Shown: positions 8,999 to 18,926 of the stretch, piece after piece
How positions within the stretch are numbered: position 1 is the stretch's first letter
Layout: every line of letters begins with the position of its first letter
NCBI GenBank assembly: GCA_004369085.1
Contig: ML210388.1
Location: forward strand, 1-36,752
Reading direction: 5' to 3'
DNA: 36,752 nt
Origin: Coprinopsis marcescibilis
Taxonomy: Eukaryota; Basidiomycota; Agaricomycetes; Agaricales; Psathyrellaceae
Translations under genes and position numbers: made by a program
The notes under the pieces: model-generated
The model's database searches: none
The model's input: only the letters and a program-made list of their open reading frames with translations
What the model was told of the DNA's origin: nothing

Positions 8999-10870
8999 AT
9001 GTACTGGCAATCCTTGCTCGCTACTGTTCTCCTCGCGCCTTATGCGCAGGCGTTGCTTCGTTTCCCTTGCGCTCAGCTCGTGACGCAGAGATTCGATCCG
9101 TGAGTACTTGTATACCACCAGTTCCTGGAATGCCTGCTCACCGTTGTATCCCAGCCTCGTCACGCCTGGCCAGGTTTCTCCCCATGTTCATCAAATTATT
9201 GGTGGAGTACGTATACATTTACACCTTTCACAATATCGTTTTTTTTACTGACAATCATCTTCTTAGAATGCGTAAGATTCTCGCCAGTCTCCTACAAGCA
9301 ACTAGGATTGAACCTCCAATAGCTTCAACTTGACCATGGACCCCGGTCTCGAACTCCCCAAGGTTTCAACCTGCACGACTTGCAAATTCAAGGAGAACCA
9401 CTCCAACTACTGGACTGCTGTCCTGTACTACAAGCATTCAAATGGAAGCTTCATTCGAGTACGTGGTGATTCCCTTCCTGTGGCGCGCGCACCTGTTTGA
9501 CTGTTCGAACAACCTTAGGTACCTCAATTTGCCAACCACGCCGTTGGCGCTCCCAACGGAGGAATGACCGTGTATTACATCCAACCACCCGACAACAGCA
9601 AGGTTACCGCATTCCCCAAGGTAATCCAACTTTTCCTCGAGGGGTGTACAGTTTCTTACTATTTCGTATTCAGGGCTTCCGTATGATCACTGGTAACCCT
9701 ATGCTTCGCGCTCGCAACGCCGCTATCGACGCCACCAGCCCCGAGGCCTACTCCTTGACCTGGCGGTGCTGGGCCAGCCAAAGCTTTAGCGACCCCTCCA
9801 ACGGATCTCCCCCAGGCGGTGGAAATTACGATACCGTCCAGCTCCCCAACAAGCAGTGCCCCGGTGGTATTCGCGCCAATATCTTCTTCCCATCGTATGT
9901 GGTCAGCCATCTGGACATTCTGCACCGCTGACACAAACATTATTTCAGGTGCTGGGATGGAAAGAGCCTCGACAGCCCGGATCACAAGGTAGGTGTTGCG
10001 GTAGTGGTAAATTATGAAAGATGGTGCTGATCGGTACGCAGAGCCACGTCGCCTTCATGACTGGCAGAGTCAACCCAGCCTCCGGTATCATCCTCATGGG
10101 CGGCGCCTGCCCCGCCTCTCACCCCGTCCGAGTGCCCATGATCTTGTTCGAGACCGCCTGGGATACACGCCCTTTCAACAACATGTGGCCCACCGACGGA
10201 ACTCAGCCATTCGTGCTCAGCCAGGGCGACCCGTAAGTCAAAGATTTGGTACTATACCTCGTCCTGTATTTGATGCCGTCCTTCAGAACTGGCTTCGGAC
10301 ATCACGGTGACTACGTGTTCGGATGGGAAGGAGACGCACTCCAACGCGCTATGAACACCTGCACGGATATTGGTGGCAACCCCACTGGCTGCCGAGCCCT
10401 CACCACCCAATCCGACGCCGACATGAACAAGTGCACCCAGAAGCCCGCAGTAAACGAGCGCACTGAGGGAGAATGTAAGATATCTGCTCTGTATACTGCT
10501 GCTGTCCGGACTAAGCGTTTATGAACCCTTAGATCTCCGCGAACTTCCAGGATGCAACCCTATCCAGAAAGGCCCGGGCACTGCGACCATGATTCGCGAC
10601 TGCAAAGCTATTGACTATACCGGCACTGGTGCTCCACCTATCAACACTCTCCCTCCCACCACCCCGCAGCCGCCTCCTGTCTCTAGCCCGGTTAACCCTG
10701 GACCCCTCCAGACTCGCTTCGGTCAATGCGGAGGGTGAGTAGACCAATCCCTCTTGGGTGGTGATGTGCTAATCGCTCGCTTGAACAGATCTGGCTGGAG
10801 CGGACCCACTCAGTGCCAGTCCCCGTACGCCTGCCAGGCTACTAACCAGTGGTACTCTCAATGCTTGTAA
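8999..10870 (+). CDS. Secreted DUF1996 protein with C-terminal CBM1
   Basis: Predicted extracellular protein of 439 aa. Exons: 8999-9099, 9155-9206, 9267-9271, 9323-9458, 9519-9620, 9674-9894, 9949-9988, 10042-10232, 10287-10474, 10533-10734, 10789-10870; all junctions keep frame. It starts with a signal peptide ([18 protein letters not shown]). The DUF1996 domain follows with its marks: R-F-P-C-A-Q-L near the N-terminus, '[18 protein letters not shown]', T-W-R-C-W-A-S, and [20 protein letters not shown] Pro/Thr linker leads to a family 1 cellulose-binding module (QCGGSGWSG ... YSQCL). DUF1996 is widespread in secreted fungal proteins but its activity is not established to my knowledge. The CBM1 indicates action on cellulose-containing plant walls. 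Exon 3 is only 5 nt. Confidence 0.9.
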
Positions 10871-11238
10871 GGTGGTGGTTGAGCTGGGCTTAAGCGCCCG
10901 GAGCCTCAATTTTGGTGGCAGAATTACCTGTGTCATGGTTGTATTCGAATCTAGTCGTGTTAAACTTTCTTGGTATACATAATGTTCTTTCTACACTGTG
11001 ATTGAATGTCAATATTCGTCTCTATGTTCAATGCTTGTCTCGTAAGATATAGGTATGGTGCTCGATCGTCGATTCGTGGGGCAACGGCATTGCGTCAAAT
11101 GATTTACCTTTTAAGGATCCTCTTCGGTGTACTGTCAAGTATCAGACGATCATGCTGTGTATTCCTACGGTCCTACGTGTACAAGCAAAAAGATCCCAAA
11201 GAAGTACTAATACCACTAATTCGAGAACGCGGAAGAGA
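10871..11238. other. Convergent 3' region
   Basis: This separates the DUF1996 stop (+) from the stop of the first DUF8021 gene (-). It should hold both 3' UTRs. No gene or repeat was seen. Confidence 0.5.
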
Positions 11239-12000
11239 CTATGCCATATCAGTGAGAGTATGAACGAAGCGAAGCTTTCCCTTTTCTAAGCGGAACTCGT
11301 GGCTGTCAGGACGACCATTGGGGCCGCCGAACGCCAGGAATACATCGACCGATCCAACAGTCTCGTCAATGACATATCGTCGGTTAACGAGGGCAACGCC
11401 GCTGGGGACGCCGACGTTGCACGAGTCGGACGGGAGTCCTCTACCGGTATAGGCGCCTCCCTCCAGACGAGCGCAGGGCGTTCCCCAAGGAACGACGACA
11501 CGGGGATTGTTGAAGAGATCGAGGTAGGCATCTCCGCCAGCCTGGATCACTGCGCGAGTGTCCCGTTCAGCTTCGGGGATGGTGAACCAGTCCTCGCGCG
11601 AGGCGTAGTAGAGTGTGCCGGTGGCGTTGAAGAGCCAGTCTCCGCGGGTGGTGACGATCGAGTCGACCTGGGTGATTGCGGTGCCGGTGAGACGGATCTG
11701 GGTGCCGATGACGTAGTGGTTGGCGCCATTCGCGACTACGACCTCGGTGTATGTCGCGCATTGGGTCGTGTCGTGGAGACTGCGGTTGTGGTCAATTTTG
11801 AGAGGGCGGGAGATGACTCCGCTGGCGATGCTGACCGCGCGGAAGTTCTCTGTGTATGTGGCGGAAGAGAAAGCGGCGGGCTGGCCTGAGGTTTGAGCAG
11901 CGAGGTAGGATGCTGTTATGTTTTGGAGGAACGAGTATGTGCATTGAGCGAGTGCTGGCGTGACAAACGCAGCGCAAAGGACAAGCTTTGGAAGAATCAT
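11239..12000 (-). CDS. Secreted DUF8021 protein, copy A
   Basis: Intronless frame for 253 aa with a clear signal peptide (MILPKLVLCAAFVTPALAQ), then Cys-Thr-Tyr. The body matches the fungal secreted family called DUF8021: I-D-H-N-R-S-L-H-D-T-T-Q-C-A-T-Y-T-E, 'GDWLFNATGTLYYASREDW', D-A-Y-L-D-L-F-N, V-P-W-G-T-P-C-A-R-L-E-G-G, and 'NRRYVIDETVG' with G-R-P-D-S-H-E-F-R near the end. The conserved His/Asp-rich core suggests a small alpha+beta barrel (SnoaL/NTF2-like), but this is inference; no enzymatic activity is known to me. It is a tandem paralogue of the next gene and lies among cellulose-binding secreted enzymes. Confidence 0.85.
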   Translation of the reverse strand: MILPKLVLCAAFVTPALAQCTYSFLQNITASYLAAQTSGQPAAFSSATYTENFRAVSIASGVISRPLKIDHNRSLHDTTQCATYTEVVVANGANHYVIGTQIRLTGTAITQVDSIVTTRGDWLFNATGTLYYASREDWFTIPEAERDTRAVIQAGGDAYLDLFNNPRVVVPWGTPCARLEGGAYTGRGLPSDSCNVGVPSGVALVNRRYVIDETVGSVDVFLAFGGPNGRPDSHEFRLEKGKLRFVHTLTDMA

Positions 12001-12418
12001 TATGTTGTGTGAAAGCGGTGGAGTGATTGAGGCAAGTCGGATGATTCAACTTTGGATTCTACCAATGAGATGTCGGGCTGCTTTTATCTGCCCTCGTCGA
12101 GTTAATACTGTTCAGCCGAAAGGTCATACTACCCAACGTCTGGAGATGTCTTGTATGAGGCAGGTAAATATAGCGCTTCGACATTCTCCGCACCAAACCC
12201 ATGACGCGAATGGTTCTCAACCTTTATTTCCTCGGAATATTCGAAGACTTCCGAGCGTATCAGCTTGCAATCCTCAAATAGAAGTCCTGTTCTCGTTGGT
12301 GGTATGGAGGGAAATTTAACCCTTTTTGAGCAGTGTATATTTTACGCTGTCATTGGAGTTTGGACCCGATACAATACATTGAGCACGCCTTTGCAAAGTG
12401 TACCACTACTGAGGCTGG
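12001..12418. other. Spacer between the two DUF8021 genes
   Basis: It contains the promoter of copy A and the 3' end of copy B. The small open frames (11960-12319, 12265-12513) run antisense into the genes and have no motif. Confidence 0.5.
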
Positions 12419-13189
12419 CTATCCTCTCATGTATGTCATGGTGTGTATATAGCGAAGCTTTCCTTTTTCCAGACGGAATTCGTGACTGTCAGGTCGTCCT
12501 CCGGGACCATTAAAGTCCACGAAGGTGTCCACTGTGCCAACAGTCTCGTCGATGACATAGCGACGGTTAACGATGGGGACACCGCTTGGGACACCGACGT
12601 TGCACGAGTCAGTTGGGAGCCCTCTACCCGTATATGCGCCTCCTTCCAAACGAGCGCAGGGGGTTCCCCAAGGAACATCGACCGTCGGGTCGTTGAAAAG
12701 GTCGAGGTAGGCGTCTGCACCAGCCTGGATGACCTCGCGAGTGTCGCGCTCTGCCTCTGGAATGGTGAACCAATCCTCACGGGACGCGTAGTACAGCGTT
12801 CCCGTGGCGTTGAAAATCCAGTCTCCTTCGGTTGTGATGATCGAGTCGACTTGATTAACGACACCATCCAGAAGACGAATTTGAGTGCCTATGACGTATT
12901 GGGCTGGTCCATTGGCAACGATGATTTCGGTGTACGTCGCGCATTGGGTGGTGTCGTGCAGGCTGCGGTTGTGATCAATTCGAAGTGGTTGAGCCAGTAT
13001 TCCGGTGGAGATATCCGCAGGTTTAAAGTTCTCTGTGTAAGTGGTGGCGGACGTGAGAGGTCCTGGGTCGCCAGTCAGCTGCGATGTGACGTAGTTGGCG
13101 GTGACTTGTTGGAGGGAGGAATAACTGCATTGTGCTATCGCCGGGGAGGCAGCGACAGCAGAAAGTAAGAAGGTGGCTAGCAGACGCAT
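12419..13189 (-). CDS. Secreted DUF8021 protein, copy B
   Basis: Intronless frame for 256 aa with signal peptide MRLLATFLLSAVAASPAIAQ. It is colinear with copy A over its full length and shares long identical blocks (for example 'IDHNRSLHDTTQCATYTE', 'YYASREDWFTIPEAERDT', 'VPWGTPCARLEGGAYTGRG'). Divergence is concentrated in the signal peptide, residues 30-60 and the last 10 residues (T-M-T-Y-M-R-G versus T-L-T-D-M-A). Same strand and tandem order point to gene duplication. A TATA-like box lies 34-43 bp upstream. Confidence 0.85.
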   Translation of the reverse strand: MRLLATFLLSAVAASPAIAQCSYSSLQQVTANYVTSQLTGDPGPLTSATTYTENFKPADISTGILAQPLRIDHNRSLHDTTQCATYTEIIVANGPAQYVIGTQIRLLDGVVNQVDSIITTEGDWIFNATGTLYYASREDWFTIPEAERDTREVIQAGADAYLDLFNDPTVDVPWGTPCARLEGGAYTGRGLPTDSCNVGVPSGVPIVNRRYVIDETVGTVDTFVDFNGPGGRPDSHEFRLEKGKLRYIHTMTYMRG

Positions 13190-13222
13190 CTTTCATCCAC
13201 TAGTTCTCTCTAATCAAGCCCA

Positions 13223-13232
13223 CCTTTAAATA
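13223..13232 (-). promoter_or_regulatory. TATA-like box of DUF8021 copy B
   Basis: On the minus strand the sequence reads TATTTAAAGG, 34-43 bp before the ATG at 13189. It would require a short 5' UTR. Position and sequence fit a core promoter; no other support. Confidence 0.35.
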
Positions 13233-14401
13233 TCATTCAAGTTGCTGTCGTTACCAATTCTTCCGAGAAGGGGACTCACGAGAAGGTTAGAAGCAGAGTG
13301 CCTGTAAATATGTTTCTCCTCGTTCATTCAAATATCCAAGAAAATATTCCATTTCGTGTATGCGATTAAACTGAGTATACTTGTACACAAAACGAACTTG
13401 AACCTGCGCCCGACCCTGACTTGGTCTCGCTGGCCATCTTTACTCGGTGGCTGTGGGTTAAGGCGGACCAACCCGGTTAACTTGACGCGCCGGCGTACCG
13501 GTACCGGCGAGACGGCTGCCAAATGCACAAGTTGCTCTGCTATAGCAATATCTATCCCTGCAGAAATAGGCAACAGGTGAAATTGTATCACTCCTACGTA
13601 GTATGAACCTGTTCGTTCTTTTCTGACCGCGACTCTGTGGTCAATTCAGCGACAGCCACTGACTCTTGAAGCGTGCGGCGGGCCGCCAGAGGCTCAGCAA
13701 TCATCTCAACTCAAATCCCCGAGCGATGTGCAGTGTCTGCTTCTCGAGAATGGAAGAGAACATTATCATCATTCCTAAGGGCGAGACGACTTCTTCAAGG
13801 GAGAATGTAATGCAACCGGTCCGCCCAAAGGTTGTTGAAACCGACCTATTGCTGCAGGTTGGTCCAAAACTGTCGTACAAGCCTCAGCACAGGGACATCT
13901 GTTTTCCTTGGGGTCGCAACGGAATGCATGAACAGCAGCAATTTTCTAGTCTTGCCGTGATATTTGTCTATCGTTAAACCATGCCTGGCGAAACGTTGAG
14001 TGTTAACCTTTGGGCCTTCTTTGAAAACAGGGTAAATGTCATTTTGCTCGGCGATTGCGTCGATGGTGGCAGGGCTACGGATCCAGCAGTGGCATAATTG
14101 TCTTGCCGCTGTCCAGTGTCAGCTCTGCCTCAGGGGGCTAAGAGCAAGGTGACTCAGGAAGGCCAGGCCTTGTAGCAGCAGTTGGATCGGCAATCACGGT
14201 TGCGCTAGGTAGCCGATTTTTCGTTCGAGTTGCTTGAGATATACGCCAGTATTTGGTTATCTACTTTCCCGCCATTGGCCATTATTGCTTATCCAATACA
14301 ACCGTTTCAGTTAAAAATTTACTGGCCAGTGACAGTGGATGAAGCACAAGGGAAGAGAATCAATATAGGAAGAAGGAGGAAGAGTGCCGTGAAGAATATG
14401 T
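13233..14401. other. Intergenic region between DUF8021 copy B and GH30
   Basis: About 1.2 kb without a supported gene. It holds the upstream region of DUF8021 copy B and the 3' flank of the GH30 gene. A GC-rich palindromic patch (CCGGTACCGG within 13496-13508) is visible. The frames at 13328-13591 and 13666-13977 lack motifs. Confidence 0.45.
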
Positions 14402-16031
14402 TTAGAGACACTGGGAGTACATGACGTTGATTACGGTACAAGCCGAACCTGTGGCGCAGGTGGTGCAACCATTCCAACCTTGGCCACCGCACTGTCCGTA
14501 CTTATTGATCGCACAAGCGGAGGCAGTCGACGTTGGCAAAGGCAAGGCAGAGGTGGACGACACAGGCGCGGAAGTAATTGGGTTGGGTGCAGGACCGATG
14601 ACCTTGTTGAGCTGAACGGTGACAACCGAGCGAGGCGGAATGGCAACTGTGACTTGGTTGCTCGCCAAGGTCACGGCGAGAGATGCAACTGCGCGGCTAT
14701 TGTCGGTGACGAATGCGATCGCAGAGGTGGGAGTGAAGCTCTGGAATCCGATGCGGACGTTCTGTGCGCTGCCACTGTTGCTGGTGAAGACGAGGACGAC
14801 GCTGTTATCGAGGTTCTTGAAGGCACCGTATCCGACGTTGCTGACTGATCCTGAGGAAGAGACACGACGGGCGCCAGGGCGGATGAAGCGGGACCACATG
14901 GCAAAGGCCCAAAGACGACCGGATGGGATCACCTCCTTGCCGTCGCTTGCGACTAGGTACGAGGCCGCTTGGAATTGGTTGACTTCGAAGCCCTGCCAGT
15001 AAATGTAGGCGCTGAGATTGGCACTCACGATCCCGGTGTGTAACTTGTTGGCCCAGGTCATTCCTTCGCAGAGACCACCATTTGAGTACCATGTAGTGCA
15101 CCATCGGGATTGAAGATCGCATCCTTCGGTTTGCCAAGTCTTGAGGCGGGTGGCCATGGGAGAGTTGGGATCTCCGGTGTACATGTGCGATGTAATGATC
15201 TGGAGGTAGCGCTCCATTCCAGCTGCGACGAGTTGGGAAGTCATAGTACGTTGGCCGGGCCAGCCGATAGAGTCGCAGCATGCGAGACCGACGTTGGTGA
15301 TATTGTTTGATTGGAGAGTGTTGTAGAGCGTCGGGATAAAGGAAGCTGCTTGGTTGCCGTCTGATTGCATCGAAGAGTAGCTGACACTAGAGGAAGAAGT
15401 CAACAAAATTGTTATACTGAATCGGATGGAAACCTGCGTACACGTAGTCTGGTTCGTTGAGGAATCCCAAATGGGTGACGGGAACGCCTTCGTCGGCGTA
15501 ATACTTGACATACTGTACAAGCATATTCGCAAATGCTTGTCTCCAGTCACCGGAAGCACAGCTGCGCCCGGTTACTCCGCAAAGCCAACCGCCGTTGGCC
15601 TCGTTGTTGTTGGTCTTCATGAATGCGGGGGCGCTCCAAGCATCAGCGTAGATGGTGGTGACACCGTACTTCCTCGCTTCCTGACTGAACCAGACCTGGC
15701 GAGAGTCGCTCTTGTCCCATACATACTGGGGCGCTCCGCTGGGTGATCCCGGGCTTCGAGGTAGAATACTGTCGTTGGTGGTGGAGCCGATTCGATTGCG
15801 GATGATGGTCAGGCCGGCGCCAGTTTCCGTTGAGAAGAGGTAGTCGAGACCCTTCTGACGAGGGATAGGGTCGGTTTCGTAAAACTCTCTGGCGCGAGTA
15901 AACGCCTGAGAGACACCAAATCCGTCTATCTCCTGAAGAAGAGAAGCGACATTGACAGTGATTTGGGTTTGTGCGAGGACTGATGCACTCAAAGAAGTGA
16001 ACAGAGTCGCCCAAGCGGCGAATGGGCGCAT
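14402..16031 (-). CDS. Secreted GH30 glycoside hydrolase with C-terminal CBM1
   Basis: Predicted secreted endo-glycanase of 524 aa. Exons 16031-15442 and 15386-14402, separated by a 55-bp intron. The signal peptide is [21 protein letters not shown]. The GH30 (beta/alpha)8 catalytic domain begins with the Q-E-I-D-G-F-G strand; the acid/base is Glu193 in L-N-E-P-D-Y and the likely nucleophile Glu284 in W-Q-T-E-G. '[20 protein letters not shown]' is close to what I recall of fungal GH30 subfamily 7 xylanases/glucuronoxylanases. A beta-sandwich follows (about 400-470), then a Ser/Thr/Pro linker and a CBM1 with six cysteines ([12 protein letters not shown] ... MYSQCL) instead of the usual four. 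The substrate is probably xylan; subfamily assignment is tentative. Confidence 0.9.
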
Positions 16032-16091
16032 ACTGATAGGAGATGAGGTTAGTGTAAAACAGTGACAGGAAGGAAATATGGAAAGACGAAC

Positions 16092-16101
16092 CGTATTTAT
16101 A
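16092..16101 (-). promoter_or_regulatory. TATA box of the GH30 gene
   Basis: On the minus strand it reads TATAAATACG, 61-70 bp before the ATG at 16031. This is a close match to a fungal TATA element in a sensible position. Confidence 0.45.
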
Positions 16102-16800
16102 CATTTCGGGGAAATTCGTCTTGCACGTCTTGTCCGCTGCCAGAGTGAAGCTGGTCATGCGTTCTGCGCAAGGAGTGAGAAGTTCGTATGCTCTCCAGAC
16201 GACTGAACCTCGGAAAGCGAGAGCAACCGGCATTCGTCCGAGAGTTTTTGTATACGTACATGTGATGGGACTTAACCAAAGGTACATGAAGTCATTAGAA
16301 CCGTGTAGAACCGAATCAGGGACTATGAGGCACAAGTAAATGTCCAGGATTCTAAAGTCCAGACAGGCAGAGTTGGTGAATAGTGGGGATATGATGCGAT
16401 TTAGCCTTCGCAAAAGTCTTGAATCAGATCGACGCGCTCCGGATTGTAAAGAAGGCGGTCATGAGGCGCACCGGGACTTCTCCCCAGGCTAATGTTTGTG
16501 TCAAGGACGCAGGAAGAACTTCTTTCATTTTCCCAAGCGGGTCATCCACGGCCCGTGACGGCTGGCGCCGGACCCTACCGCTCCGGCGCAACCCTTCGGT
16601 GATTGCCTCTCACAGCCACCGGCTATCTGCGACAGTGGGTCCGATGTGGCAAGGAACGTTGAGCACTCCTGTCCAGTGTGATCGTCTTTTGCCTCTATAT
16701 CAGTCTATATCGCTCTCTTGAATACCAAATCTGCAGGCTAACACGAGCTAGTAAGGGAATTAACCTCGTATTAATTCACAGTGGCTTACCTTTAGCACAG
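16102..16800. other. Divergent promoter region of GH30 and the MYND gene
   Basis: The GH30 gene reads left and the MYND-finger gene reads right from this shared region of about 0.7 kb. It includes a perfect 8-bp inverted repeat (GCGCCGGA at 16565-16572, TCCGGCGC at 16582-16589). Frames such as 15643-16413 (-) overlap the GH30 exon and are shadows. Confidence 0.45.
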
Positions 16801-18926
16801 ATGTCGCAAGCTGCACAGGTCGCCAAAGGCGACATCCGCTCTACACCAAATCGGGCCATACCTCGAGCTGTGCGTGTATACTCCGACACACACCAGGGAG
16901 GGCTGACTGAAACACCAGCTTTTAGGTCATCGAGCGTGCGAAAAGAGGAGAAACTGGTGCAGTTGTTGCTCTGAAAGACCTGTTGAGCCCAACGAACTAC
17001 AACCTCGAGATACTCGACACATTTCTTCTTTTGGTCGACAAGAAACATGTTCCAGACATTCCGTCTGGGCAATATAAGCTAAGGAAACACACAGAGTCGC
17101 CCCACAAAGCCACGAAAGCTATATCTGCCCTCGACACTGTGATAATGGCCTGCACCGAACAGCCCGACCTAAAGGGCACAACAGTTGATCGAATCGTTGC
17201 CGCACTCGAGGGAATCGTGATGTGGATGTTCTTCCTCCTTTACTTTGGAATTTCGGACCCGATGGAGACCAGGTCATACATGGACTTCCGGATGCCATAT
17301 TGGCTCCATGCCCACGCGGTCCTTGGGTTAATGAACTTCGACGACAGAATCACCACGGCCATGTTCGATTTGCCCTGTGGGATGGATCTTATTATCAAGT
17401 TTTGGACCACCACGGGGAGGAAGGATCAGGTTTTTCATAACCTGTTGGATCCCGAGGGATGCGTGATTACGCGCCTTATAACAAAGTGCGTGTCACGGCC
17501 AGACGGTTTGGAAGCATTAGGCCGTCGCACCTTCTGCGCAGCTGAAGACCTCCCCTCACACTTTCTCGAATGTGGACTCCGGAGGGTGGCGTATATCGAG
17601 AGTATCGACCGCGCACATCTGGAACCCAAGAGGGCAGCATTCCACATCCTTTCCGTTGTACGAGCCATCGACCTCATCCTCGACTACGCGCCACTCACTC
17701 CGCTTTTCTTCCGCGCGCGCGAGATGCGCGGAATCTACGGCCTCATCCACACGACACGTCCGTTGATTACTGGACCACCGAATAACGACCTCTTAGAGTG
17801 CGCCATCATCTTTTTCAATATCGCTGCTAGAAAACCCAGAAGCTTTCGCAAAGGTTTGGTGGATCTATTCGAAGATGATTACATCCCGTTTGTCTTCGAA
17901 TTGCTGCTATGGCACTCGAAGGGTTTGACGGAGAGCTCAGCTGCCATTGCGCAGCGATTGTTTGCCAATCTTGAGGTATATAGCAGCGTACCTGGTACGT
18001 GCTATCGGATTCGTAATAGCATGGGCAAATGTTTCCGCGATTACAAATTCTCCCCGATTTCTGGTTGTCCCGAGCTGTGTGTACCACTGCGGGCGCTCTT
18101 CGAGTTGTCCCAGCAGCGTTCCCAGCTCTGGACTATTAACGATCGCATCAATGGTTCTAGGGATCATCTCGTTTTGAGAGTAGAAGGGGCAGGGATATAT
18201 CCAATGTGCGATAATTTCGAGGTAGGTTCTGTATCGTATACACTCGCAGCTTATTGATAGGACGCTTGCAGTGCCCTAGAAATCGCCAACGCGCATTTAA
18301 AGATGCAAAGAAATGCGTTTCTTGCTCTTCAGTTGTTTACTGTTCCCACGACTGTCAGAATGAGGACTGGCGCAGCTGTCATCGCAAGGAATGTCCGTAT
18401 ATGAGGCTTATTTACGCTGGTATGTTATGTAATTCACGCTTGAAGATACAAAACCTGATGATCTTTGTCCTGATCAGAAGAAATATCGTCTCAGGAGTGG
18501 TACGGTCACACAACTCGGGCAGCGCAGATGGCGATAATCGAGGACGCATTCATGCGTACCTGCACCGGCGAGCTTCCAATGCGCAGCTCAGAACACGAGG
18601 AAACTTCACAGGAGAAGTTCATATTGTCGTTCGACGCTACCAGACCGTCCCCTCGGTACCAGCTTCACAGTTCAAAACGCCATCCCGACAAGATCGTTCC
18701 GCCTCATATACGGCAACGCGTGAGGCAAATGTTTGTTATAGGCAGAATCGTCAACGGGACTCCACGTTCACTCGGAGATAGCGTACAGTTCGTGGAAGGA
18801 GCCTTTCCGTGGGGTAGGCAGGTCGTCACGCTGTTGGTCAGGCTCTCCGCATACGGAACAAGATTGGACGCTCAGGGAAAACCGATGCTTTGGCAAGCGG
18901 TGCACAGTGTCGCATATATCGCTTGA
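16801..18926 (+). CDS. MYND-type zinc finger protein
   Basis: 653-aa protein in four exons: 16801-16869, 16926-18221, 18272-18419, 18478-18926. The first 450 residues are helix-rich with no recognised catalytic motif, a layout common in large families of Agaricomycete MYND proteins with helical-repeat-like N-termini. The MYND finger spans the exon 2/3 junction: C-x4-C ('CDNFEC'), then C-V-S-C, Y-C-S-H-D-C, and W-R-S-C-H-R-K-E-C. MYND fingers bind two zinc ions and usually mediate protein-protein contacts. About 165 residues follow, of unknown role. The start at 16801 is chosen because the 23-codon first exon joins in phase through a 56-bp intron to 'VIERAKRGETGAVVALKDLL'. Confidence 0.85.

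Noticed and set aside
8950..9333. 127-aa + strand frame overlapping the DUF1996 5' end
   Set aside because: It reads through introns in the wrong frame; the signal peptide and DUF1996 motifs are in the other frame.
11299..11889. 196-aa frame antisense to DUF8021 copy A (and the 241-aa frame 12443-13168 antisense to copy B)
   Set aside because: Both are antisense shadows at equivalent positions in the paralogues; the minus-strand frames have signal peptides and family motifs.
14480..15002. Long + strand frames over the GH30 gene
   Set aside because: Antisense shadows of the GC-rich coding region; the minus strand carries GH30 and CBM1 motifs.
8999..16031. A biosynthetic (secondary metabolite) gene cluster
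   Set aside because: No polyketide synthase, NRPS, terpene cyclase or cluster regulator is present; the neighbours are extracellular enzymes.
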